Positions 1 to 5,654 of a stretch of DNA of 10,261 bases are shown here, one piece after another; position 1 is the stretch's first letter, and each line of letters begins with the position of its first letter. The position numbers and the translations under genes were made by a program. Source of the DNA: Thermoplasmata archaeon. Lineage in GTDB: Archaea; Thermoplasmatota; Thermoplasmata; Thermoplasmatales; Thermoplasmataceae. The notes beneath the pieces were generated by a model that saw nothing but the letters and a program-made list of their open reading frames with translations, had not been told where the DNA came from and did no database searches. The DNA lies in the NCBI GenBank assembly GCA_021802365.1, contig JAKAAJ010000039.1:1-10261 (forward strand), read 5' to 3'.

Positions 1-1
1 G

Positions 2-691
2 AAAATAACCATAGTTTCGGGATTCATCGGCATAGCCCTTGCTGGAATAAGCGGAGATTCTGCGGCCAGAACCCTCATATCACTTCAGCCGCTGAAGTAT
101 GCTGCTATTGAACTCAATCTGCATCCTGCTGTTAATGCTGCGGAGAGGCTTGGAGGTATCATTGTTAATGGAGTTCCTGCCTACTACATTTCAATTCCTC
201 GCCTTCAGAGTTTTCTTGCTTTCCTGAGTTTCAATTCAAAGCAGGCTGTACCCGGCCTTTCCCAGTTCCCGAAGGCTGACTGGCCGCCACTTTTCATACA
301 CCTTACATTTGATACCATGGTCGGTGGAGGATCTCTGGTCGGTCTTTTTGGTCTCTACCTGCTTTACAGGATGATCATCAAAAAGAATTATCTTAACTGG
401 CTGAGCCTTTATGGAATGATTGTTGCAGGAGTGCTCATAGAAGTGGTTTATGATTCGGGATGGGTTACTGACGAAGTTGGAAGGCAGCCATGGATCATTT
501 ACAATGTGATGTCGGTTGCATCCGCCGCCAATACATCCCCATCTGTTATTCCGCTTGGAATTGGAATTATAATATTCTATCTCATTGTTGTGCCATTTAC
601 CTTTTACTTCGCACATCGCCTGCTGCAGCACAGCAGTATAGGTGAGGAGCTTTCAGCGGGGGTGAAAAAGGAAGATGTCTCTCCATCCTGA
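2..691 (+). CDS. cydA: Cytochrome bd-type quinol oxidase subunit I, 3' part (5' end outside window)
   Basis: Membrane subunit that oxidises quinol and carries the hemes of a bd-type terminal oxidase. The frame is open from base 2, so the N-terminal helices with the other heme ligands lie outside the window. Visible family marks: QPLKYAAIE (86-112), whose Lys (95-97) and Glu (110-112) have the spacing of the quinol-binding Lys252/Glu257 of E. coli CydA; FDTMVGGG, whose Met (317-319) matches the heme b558 ligand Met393; and GWVTDEVGRQPW (458-493), the hallmark motif, with Glu at 473-475 matching Glu445. Membrane helices surround these motifs and the C-terminus is short and charged. Two oddities are the short Q-loop (69 residues from that Glu to that Met, about 136 in E. 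coli) and Asp where E. coli has Arg391. The stop overlaps the next gene by 17 nt. Family assignment is firm; the exact heme set (true bd or a variant) cannot be told from this part. Confidence 0.93.
   Translation, partial: KITIVSGFIGIALAGISGDSAARTLISLQPLKYAAIELNLHPAVNAAERLGGIIVNGVPAYYISIPRLQSFLAFLSFNSKQAVPGLSQFPKADWPPLFIHLTFDTMVGGGSLVGLFGLYLLYRMIIKKNYLNWLSLYGMIVAGVLIEVVYDSGWVTDEVGRQPWIIYNVMSVASAANTSPSVIPLGIGIIIFYLIVVPFTFYFAHRLLQHSSIGEELSAGVKKEDVSPS
658..665 (+). promoter_or_regulatory. Shine-Dalgarno site for cydB
   Basis: GGGGGTGA lies 9 nt before the ATG at 675 and contains GGTGA, complementary to the archaeal 16S rRNA 3' end. It sits inside the end of cydA, as expected for a downstream operon gene, and supports ATG 675 as the cydB start. 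Confidence 0.7.
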
Positions 692-1625
692 GGTATTCAT
701 AAACATCGCCATTTTCTCAATGTTCTTTGCCATACTCTCAATGGAACTTATGGCAGCTTCCGCCATCATATTCAGGTATAAGGAGAGTGAGAAAAAGGTC
801 ATACCGTTCATAATACCCATATGGGAGATAACAGGAACCTTCTTCGTGTTCTATGTGGTTAATCTGGAAGCTCTTGTTCCCTCAATTCTTCCCCTCATTG
901 CGTATACTTTCATCAGCTATATCCTGTTCTTCCTCATAGTCTTCATTCTCAGGAACGCCGCAATTATAAGTGCTGAGTATGTCTGGAAGAACAGGTTTGC
1001 TAACAGGAAGACACTTTACAAGGTGTACGCTATTGTGACATTTGTTCTGGGAGCCATCGTCCTGATGATATATGCATCGATGATAAGCGGAGCGGGGATA
1101 AATTACAGTCTGCAGAGCTTCAACGCGGCCAGGTTCGTCTCATTCCTGCCAAACGATGGATTTGTCATAGGGTCTGCTATCATACTCTTCGGCCTCGCCT
1201 CTGTTTTTTATGATCTATTTGTTGATCCCATCATGACATTCCTCACTGTCATAGTTGGTGTGATCATAGCAGGAGTTTCATTCTATGAGATGGGTGATCT
1301 GACAACGCTCTCATTTGTTGCAATACCGCTTGTCATAACAGTTGCCATACCTGCCCTTAATTTCCTTAAGGGGGCCAGGAAATACCTTCATAACAAGATA
1401 TTATTCCAGGGGCTTCTGGCAGTGGCAGTATTTTTCCTTGCATTTACTGATTACCCCTACCTTCTTGGAAAGACTCTGAATGTGAATACAATACTGAACA
1501 ACTCCGCCATGCAGACACAGATATTCTATTCAACAATTGTTGGGGGAGTCATGCTTCTGCTAATGACACTTCTGTTCTTCAGGGTTTATTCCAGGCAGAA
1601 CGGCAAACTGTCAGAATCTGTTTGA
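675..1625 (+). CDS. cydB: Cytochrome bd-type quinol oxidase subunit II (CydB-like)
   Basis: Partner membrane subunit of the bd-type oxidase. The 316-residue product is almost entirely hydrophobic, with about eight or nine membrane helices joined by short loops. It is somewhat shorter than bacterial CydB (about 340-380 residues) and divergent. The best local match to the family is the PIWEI segment near residues 48-52, where Trp50-Glu51 corresponds to the conserved Trp-Asp/Glu pair of CydB, followed by a helix as in the family. The Asn/Gln/Trp residues that normally follow that pair are not conserved here. Start: ATG with a Shine-Dalgarno sequence 9 nt upstream, overlapping cydA by 17 nt, which indicates translational coupling. 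Two T-tracts follow the stop. Identity rests on both position directly after cydA and the Trp-Glu motif; without the context it would be called only a multi-pass membrane protein. Confidence 0.85.
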   Translation: MSLHPEVFINIAIFSMFFAILSMELMAASAIIFRYKESEKKVIPFIIPIWEITGTFFVFYVVNLEALVPSILPLIAYTFISYILFFLIVFILRNAAIISAEYVWKNRFANRKTLYKVYAIVTFVLGAIVLMIYASMISGAGINYSLQSFNAARFVSFLPNDGFVIGSAIILFGLASVFYDLFVDPIMTFLTVIVGVIIAGVSFYEMGDLTTLSFVAIPLVITVAIPALNFLKGARKYLHNKILFQGLLAVAVFFLAFTDYPYLLGKTLNVNTILNNSAMQTQIFYSTIVGGVMLLLMTLLFFRVYSRQNGKLSESV

Positions 1626-1639
1626 CCACCAATATACAA

Positions 1640-1666
1640 TTTTTTTTAAAAATAGAGTTGTTTTTT
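1640..1666 (+). terminator. T-tract terminator after cydAB
   Basis: Two T-tracts, 8 T at 1640-1647 and 6 T at 1661-1666, begin 15 nt after the cydB stop, in the gap between cydB and the convergent ABM gene. Archaeal termination relies on U-rich stretches in the transcript rather than hairpins, so this is a good candidate end for the cydAB transcript. No stable stem was seen. Confidence 0.6.
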
Positions 1667-1688
1667 ACTTATTTCTGTTATTCATAAA

Positions 1689-1982
1689 TTATATGCTTTC
1701 AGCCCTGAGCACTATATGTCTGGGATGGGATTTGAGAATCTGCTTCCCTGCCTCGGTTGTGTCCTTGAAAGGGCGGCTGCTCGTGAAATCCTTGAACGAT
1801 TCTATGCTATCCCATTCTGTGAAAATCATGAACTCCCCGGGCTGATCAACATCCCTGTAGAGTTTTGCATCCTTAATCCCTGAATGACCGGTTTTGAGAA
1901 ACTTTACGACACCCTTGAAAGTTGTCTCGAACTCTTCCTCCTTTCCAGGTATTACAGAATAGAAGAATCCCACGTTAATCAT
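1689..1982 (-). CDS. ABM-domain (antibiotic biosynthesis monooxygenase-like) protein
   Basis: A 97-residue dimeric alpha-beta barrel (ferredoxin-like) protein of the ABM superfamily, which includes small cofactor-free monooxygenases, quinol monooxygenases and heme-degrading enzymes. The sequence shows the typical order: a first strand (INVGFFYSV), the PGKEEEFE turn and helix, a central EW motif followed by SIESFKDF, then SRPFK and a final strand ending RHIVLRAES. It is a single domain of normal size. Start choice: a longer form from GTG at 2000 is possible, but the TATA-like CTATTTAA at 2004-2011 is centred 25-26 nt before ATG 1982, so a leaderless transcript beginning at that ATG fits; from GTG 2000 the spacing would be far too short. 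The substrate cannot be read from sequence, and members of this fold are often of unknown function. Confidence 0.82.
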   Translation of the reverse strand: MINVGFFYSVIPGKEEEFETTFKGVVKFLKTGHSGIKDAKLYRDVDQPGEFMIFTEWDSIESFKDFTSSRPFKDTTEAGKQILKSHPRHIVLRAESI

Positions 1983-2003
1983 GATTTTGAATGTATTCAC
2001 GCC

Positions 2004-2011
2004 TTAAATAG
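2004..2011 (-). promoter_or_regulatory. TATA box for the ABM gene
   Basis: CTATTTAA read on the minus strand, centred about 25.5 nt upstream of ATG 1982. This predicts a leaderless mRNA starting at that codon. Confidence 0.55.
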
Positions 2012-2023
2012 TTGCTGAATAAC

Positions 2024-2065
2024 GAATTCCATATACACAAGGGCTATCTGTTTACTTTGGAATTC
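2024..2065. repeat. 8-bp inverted repeat upstream of the ABM promoter
   Basis: GAATTCCA at 2024-2031 is the exact reverse complement of TGGAATTC at 2058-2065, with a 26-nt spacer, lying just upstream of the ABM TATA box. Each arm contains the palindrome GAATTC. It could be a paired regulator site or chance in AT-rich DNA. Confidence 0.3.
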
Positions 2066-2121
2066 AATTATTAATTATGGATCAGAATTGAGTAGACCAG
2101 AACATCCACAATGCCATCTGA

Positions 2122-2673
2122 TCAGGAAATGATGTCCTCAGTGAAAAGAACTTTGCAGAATTCACCGTTGAGGGAGGCAATGGTGGAATCATGGACAAGT
2201 TGTGAGTCTATTGTTGAACCGTCAGTTAAAGTTCTGTCAAATGTGGCACATGCATCATATATCATTGATGTCCTGAATCCATAATCAGATGCCATCCTTA
2301 TGGATGTACTGACACAGTGATCTGTGGCAATTCCCAGGAAATACAGTTCAGGCCTTTCCATTTTCTGGAGCATTTCCAGAAGGCCTGTCCCTATGAATGC
2401 GCTGTGCACATGCTTTGTCAGTACGACCTCACCCGGCAGAGGTTCTGCTTCCCTGATGAACTGAAACCCCGGTTTCCCTGATTTCAGTGGTGATGCCTCG
2501 TTCATGGAGTCATGCCTGATGTGAATTATGGATCTGCCGGAACTGCGCCAGTGATCCAGAAGCATGGATACATTCTTCTCCAGTGATGGATTATTTCTGT
2601 TTCTGTATTTGCCTTCCATGAAACCTTTCTGTATATCGATTGGTATGAGGACTGAGTTTTTGGATAATTCCAT
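2122..2673 (-). CDS. Isochorismatase-family cysteine hydrolase
   Basis: Cytosolic hydrolase of the isochorismatase / nicotinamidase superfamily (183 residues, normal length). The catalytic triad is visible: Asp13 in the first strand (PIDIQKGF), Lys87 (LTKHVHSAF) and nucleophile Cys120 (GIATDHCV), the last preceded by the Ala-Thr pair that usually carries the family's cis peptide. The central sheet pattern (SIIHIRHD, LYFLGIAT, SMIYDACAT) is also present. The metal-binding Asp/His set of nicotinamidases is not obvious, so a nicotinamidase role is not supported and substrate remains open. Start: ATG 2673 with TATA-like ATTAATTA centred about 25.5 nt upstream, no clear Shine-Dalgarno site, hence probably leaderless. 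It lies between an MFS permease gene upstream (128-nt gap) and the ABM gene downstream on the same strand, which hints at a small-molecule processing group. Confidence 0.88.
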   Translation of the reverse strand: MELSKNSVLIPIDIQKGFMEGKYRNRNNPSLEKNVSMLLDHWRSSGRSIIHIRHDSMNEASPLKSGKPGFQFIREAEPLPGEVVLTKHVHSAFIGTGLLEMLQKMERPELYFLGIATDHCVSTSIRMASDYGFRTSMIYDACATFDRTLTDGSTIDSQLVHDSTIASLNGEFCKVLFTEDIIS

Positions 2674-2694
2674 ACCGAAATATCATCTTCTGCC

Positions 2695-2702
2695 TAATTA
2701 AT
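2695..2702 (-). promoter_or_regulatory. TATA box for the isochorismatase-family gene
   Basis: ATTAATTA on the minus strand, centred about 25.5 nt before ATG 2673, the same spacing as at the ABM gene. Predicts a leaderless transcript. Confidence 0.5.
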
Positions 2703-2734
2703 GTGTCATTACCCAGAACTCCATTGTCCCATTT

Positions 2735-2748
2735 CCCCTTTAAAGGGG
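2735..2748. repeat. Perfect 14-bp palindrome CCCCTTTAAAGGGG
   Basis: Exact palindrome in the gap between the MFS gene end (2801) and the isochorismatase gene start (2673), about 33-53 nt upstream of the latter's TATA box. Its position suits an operator or activator site; an RNA hairpin at the end of the MFS transcript is the alternative. Confidence 0.4.
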
Positions 2749-2800
2749 CTTTCTGCTCAGCCAATTTGGAATTGCATAACAGAAATCCATTTTTTTCAGA

Positions 2801-4057
2801 TCAGGAATCTGAAGCTGATTCCTGCCTCTTTTCCCCGGGGAGAAGAATTCCTGCTATAAGGGCCATAATTGCTGCTGACAGGATGAAAAGCCACAGCAGA
2901 TATATACTTCTGTAGTAAAGCTCCACCATGGGAAAGCTCACTGATATGAAGACAATGGCAACAAGTATTCTCTGGAATGATGAATATACCCCTCTGTTCT
3001 CCTTTCCTACCATTCTTACCTCATATCCCAGCGCACCAGCTGTTGGAAGAGGGCCAGGTATCATGACCGCAACAGATGCAAAATAAAGAATCCTGTTTCC
3101 ATAAAAAGTGGCTAGAAATATCATCATATATGAAATAACATCTATGATGCTTACCATTATGACATAAGCCTTTCCCATCTCAGGAAATTTCTGAAGTAGA
3201 GTTTCCGCAATTTTCCCGAAGGGTATGGAGGCAGCAAAAACTGCCGCAAGGAGAAGTATAGGGATTTCAGAACCAAGGCCAAGATTGATCCCTGTAAGGA
3301 TGAAATAATAGGAGAAACCATAAAAACCGATTGCCATGAAAATCTTTCCCGCGTATATTGGGATGATGAACCGCTTTCTGGAGCTGAGATTCTTCAGACC
3401 CTTCCTCAGAGACTGCTTTGGAATACTGGAAACCTGCAGTGCCATGCCTGTTCTGCTGTCCCTGTAGAGCACTGTGAAAACCAGCGAGACAGACATAATG
3501 AGAAGAACGGGAAAAATGATGTAAGCGTACCTTATGGAGGCGGTCATTCCGATCAGGAATACCACCAGCATTGCCACTGTACCGCCCACCATCTCCATTG
3601 TCAGTATCCTTGCATAATTGGAACCCATCAGAGAGCTCCTGACAGCTTTTCCTATGAACGAATTCATGGATGACCTGAATGCATTCTGGCTTGCAGTGGC
3701 AATCAATATTGCCACAGGTATGGTGAGAATGAGGCCATCCCTGAATAGTATACCTGAAAAGAAAAGTGAACCTATTGATACAGAATAGATGAGAGAACCC
3801 GCTACCATTATGGAATATGTGTGGCCCCTATCTATTGCCCTGCCCTGCGGTATAAGGATTGCCAGAAGTGCCAGCTGTCCCATTGATACTCCAAGTGCCC
3901 CCCAGTAAAGTGATATCCCCTCTCTGTTCAGGAGAAGAAAGAGAGTATAGCCAAACAGAGTCATGAGAAGAGAATAAAACAGGTTTACAATCGATAGACC
4001 TGTGACGAAAGGATTTATGCCATTTCTGCTTGGCTTGGACAGATCAGGTTCAGACAA
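2801..4057 (-). CDS. Major facilitator superfamily (MFS) permease
   Basis: A 418-residue membrane transporter with about twelve hydrophobic segments in two halves, the usual MFS size. The loop after the second helix has GRAIDRG (72-78), a match to MFS motif A (G-x-x-x-D-R-x-G), and a related GKIAE...GK segment follows the corresponding helices in the second half (281-296). A basic central loop (about 199-230) separates the halves. Substrate cannot be inferred. Start: a stop codon lies directly before TTG 4057, so nothing longer is possible. TAATATAC at 4079-4086 is centred 25.5 nt upstream of that TTG, supporting a leaderless TTG start. An ATG at 4064 is out of frame and stops after four codons. 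The first 16 residues are polar and cytoplasmic. Downstream, the isochorismatase and ABM genes lie on the same strand. Confidence 0.88.
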   Translation of the reverse strand: MSEPDLSKPSRNGINPFVTGLSIVNLFYSLLMTLFGYTLFLLLNREGISLYWGALGVSMGQLALLAILIPQGRAIDRGHTYSIMVAGSLIYSVSIGSLFFSGILFRDGLILTIPVAILIATASQNAFRSSMNSFIGKAVRSSLMGSNYARILTMEMVGGTVAMLVVFLIGMTASIRYAYIIFPVLLIMSVSLVFTVLYRDSRTGMALQVSSIPKQSLRKGLKNLSSRKRFIIPIYAGKIFMAIGFYGFSYYFILTGINLGLGSEIPILLLAAVFAASIPFGKIAETLLQKFPEMGKAYVIMVSIIDVISYMMIFLATFYGNRILYFASVAVMIPGPLPTAGALGYEVRMVGKENRGVYSSFQRILVAIVFISVSFPMVELYYRSIYLLWLFILSAAIMALIAGILLPGEKRQESASDS

Positions 4058-4078
4058 TTAGCATGTCAAACATAATCA

Positions 4079-4086
4079 GTATATTA
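4079..4086 (-). promoter_or_regulatory. TATA box for the MFS gene
   Basis: TAATATAC on the minus strand, centred about 25.5 nt before TTG 4057. A second AT-rich element (AAATATAAAAG, about 4098-4108) could instead give a transcript with a short leader. Confidence 0.45.
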
Positions 4087-4135
4087 TTCTTTTATATTTT
4101 TAAGATTCAGGTATATAATTGCCAATTTCATAAAG

Positions 4136-4627
4136 TCAGGTGATAAAATGGTTCAGTTCCAGAGGAAAGTTGTCAACATTTATCATGTTCTCCCCATCCA
4201 TTGCCGGACCAATATTGTAAATTCCGCTGAAAGCCTGGTATGGAATTCTTCCAGAAACCATGACATATTTCCCGCCTGACTTCTGGAAAAGACCGAATCT
4301 TGATGAATTAGGGTCCACTATATTCTGGGAGATCTCCAGAAATGAAGCCAGCCTCTCCGGAGTAAGGTCAGGGCTGACAACAACCTTTGAGGCTCCTGAG
4401 ACAAGCGAATCCACCAGATCACCGACATTGTAGATGAGATTGAACACTGTGAATTCAAAAAACTTGGCCAGCTCATTGTACAGCTTGAAGTTGGTCTTAC
4501 CGTCTATGATGGAATCCAGATCGCATACCATAAGTTCCTCTATACCCTCCTTCATGAGATCGTATGCGGTCTTCCTGCCCACTATTTCCTTTCTTCTAAT
4601 TACAACAGACGGAATGTGCACTGACAT
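4136..4627 (-). CDS. HisA-like (ProFAR isomerase-related) small protein, probably non-catalytic
   Basis: About 160 residues, with local resemblance to the first part of HisA/HisF-type TIM barrels: HIPSVVIRRKEIVG resembles the HisA opening strand (IPAIDI..G..V), and KEGIEELMVCDLDSI resembles the AERLHVVDLDGA strand. SGASKVVVSPDLTPE resembles the later G-V-D-R-V-V-x-G strand. The usual catalytic Asp of IPAID is Val, the GGGIR phosphate-binding motif is absent, and the protein is well short of the 230-250 residues of a full barrel. A histidine-synthesis role is therefore unlikely; it may be a relative of the uncharacterised archaeal HisA-related proteins. Start: a TTG at 4678 opens the frame further, but ATG 4627 or GTG 4621 is better. 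GTG 4621 lies 25.5 nt after the TATA-like element at 4643-4650 and would begin the protein exactly at the first strand. The family call is moderate; the existence of the gene is fairly firm. Confidence 0.68.
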   Translation of the reverse strand: MSVHIPSVVIRRKEIVGRKTAYDLMKEGIEELMVCDLDSIIDGKTNFKLYNELAKFFEFTVFNLIYNVGDLVDSLVSGASKVVVSPDLTPERLASFLEISQNIVDPNSSRFGLFQKSGGKYVMVSGRIPYQAFSGIYNIGPAMDGENMINVDNFPLELNHFIT

Positions 4628-4642
4628 TGCATGTGCGGAATA

Positions 4643-4650
4643 TATTTTAA
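4643..4650 (-). promoter_or_regulatory. TATA box for the HisA-like gene
   Basis: TTAAAATA on the minus strand within a longer AT tract. It is centred 25.5 nt before GTG 4621 and only 19.5 nt before ATG 4627, so it favours the GTG as a leaderless start. Confidence 0.45.
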
Positions 4651-4780
4651 TTCTACCTAAAGTGACAGGTATTAACAATGTGTTTTATCGACTATCTCAA
4701 CTAAAAGACCAATTTCCATTCCCATAATGCATTGAATTTCAAGTGCGTAATTAATCGGGAAAAATTGAGAATTGCAATAA

Positions 4781-4788
4781 TATAAATA
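4781..4788 (+). promoter_or_regulatory. TATA box for the tandem USP gene
   Basis: TATAAATA centred 27.5 nt before ATG 4812, with no Shine-Dalgarno sequence in the AT-only leader, so transcription probably starts at or next to the ATG. The 184-nt gap from 4628 to 4811 separates two divergent genes; apart from the two TATA elements no gene or repeat was recognised in it. Confidence 0.6.
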
Positions 4789-4811
4789 TCTTTTAAGTAT
4801 TATATTTTATT

Positions 4812-5630
4812 ATGTTCTCCAATGCCAGATCATATGCCCTGAAATTCGAGAAAATTGTTGTCCCCATGGCTAAGGGCCAGCAGTCCCGCCTTCCTCTGGA
4901 AATAGCCTTTTTTCTGGCTGAAAAGTATTCCGGTGAGATTACTGCCCTCACTGTGAAGGAAGAGATGAAGGAACTGACCTGGAGCGACAAGGTGAGAATA
5001 ATCACAAATGCATATCAGGACGGGAAGGAGAGAAATATCAAGGTTGTTCCCAGAGTCAGGACTGCCAGAAATATAAGAACTGGAATTGTGGAGGAGCTCA
5101 AGGAGAAGAACTATGATCTGGTCCTCATGGGTACTCACAGAAGAAGTGGTCTTTCCGGAAGCCTTTTCGGTTCTATTGGAGATTATGTCATGAAGAACAG
5201 TTCCACCCCGGCTGTTATTTTCAGCATCAGGCGAAACGAGCTTCCTTACAGGAACATACTCCTTCCAGTGGCTGAAACCATCAACAACAGAATGGCAGTA
5301 TCATTTGCCCTTCATCTCAAGCAGAGCACAAATGCCAACCTTATCCTTCTCGATCTTAGAAAATTTGATGAAAAGAAGACGCACGGTTTCCAGCACCTGT
5401 TCGATAACCTTGGTGAGATTCACACAAGGTTCGGTGATGGAATCACAATTGTCAGGGGAGGCGACGGTGGAACAATGAGTACCCAGATAAGCAGTGCCAT
5501 CAGGGAATACAGTGCTGATCTCATTGTACTGGGCCTGCGTTTCTCCCAGGACAGAAAAATCAGGGTGAATTCCACACTGAAAGCACTTATAAAGGACAGC
5601 CCGGTTGATTCGGCCGTTCTGAGAAGGTAG
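4812..5630 (+). CDS. Tandem universal stress protein (two USP domains)
   Basis: Soluble 272-residue protein made of two UspA-like alpha/beta domains, about 11-140 and 147-272. Each begins with the family's first strand (KIVVPMA; NILLPVAE) and ends with a strand leading to the nucleotide loop (YDLVLMGTH; ADLIVLGLR). The classical ATP-binding motif G-x2-G-x9-G-S/T is partly kept in domain 1: Gly107, then Gly120-Ser121, but the second Gly is Arg110. In domain 2 it is essentially lost (Gly241-Leu-Arg-Phe, no Gly-Ser). One domain may thus bind nucleotide weakly and the other serve dimerisation. It converges on kdpC with a 24-nt gap. UspA-like genes and domains accompany Kdp systems elsewhere, so a role in sensing or tuning K+ uptake is a reasonable inference but is not shown here. 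The ATG start is supported by the upstream TATA box. Confidence 0.88.
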   Translation: MFSNARSYALKFEKIVVPMAKGQQSRLPLEIAFFLAEKYSGEITALTVKEEMKELTWSDKVRIITNAYQDGKERNIKVVPRVRTARNIRTGIVEELKEKNYDLVLMGTHRRSGLSGSLFGSIGDYVMKNSSTPAVIFSIRRNELPYRNILLPVAETINNRMAVSFALHLKQSTNANLILLDLRKFDEKKTHGFQHLFDNLGEIHTRFGDGITIVRGGDGGTMSTQISSAIREYSADLIVLGLRFSQDRKIRVNSTLKALIKDSPVDSAVLRR

Positions 5631-5647
5631 GCCCTTATAAGCAGGGC
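5631..5647. terminator. Hairpin in the convergent USP-kdpC gap, possible bidirectional terminator
   Basis: GCCCT (5631-5635) and AGGGC (5643-5647) can pair around a 7-nt loop, filling most of the 24-nt gap between two converging genes. There is no T-run on either side, so as an archaeal terminator it is weak evidence; it could equally slow or protect the two overlapping 3' ends. Confidence 0.35.
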
Positions 5648-5654
5648 TGAAATA

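Noticed and set aside
236..631. Minus-strand open frame of 131 codons inside the cydA part
   Set aside because: It lies opposite a frame with clear CydA motifs and its protein is low in recognisable structure; antisense shadow.
2703..2915. Plus-strand open frame overlapping the MFS 3' end
   Set aside because: GTG start without promoter or ribosome site, overlaps the MFS C-terminus and has no domain-like pattern.
4058..4064. ATG 4064 as the MFS start
   Set aside because: Out of frame with the permease and meets a stop after four codons; it would need a sequence error.
4434..4727. Plus-strand open frame opposite the HisA-like gene
   Set aside because: Antisense shadow; composition is that of a reversed coding strand and no promoter was seen.
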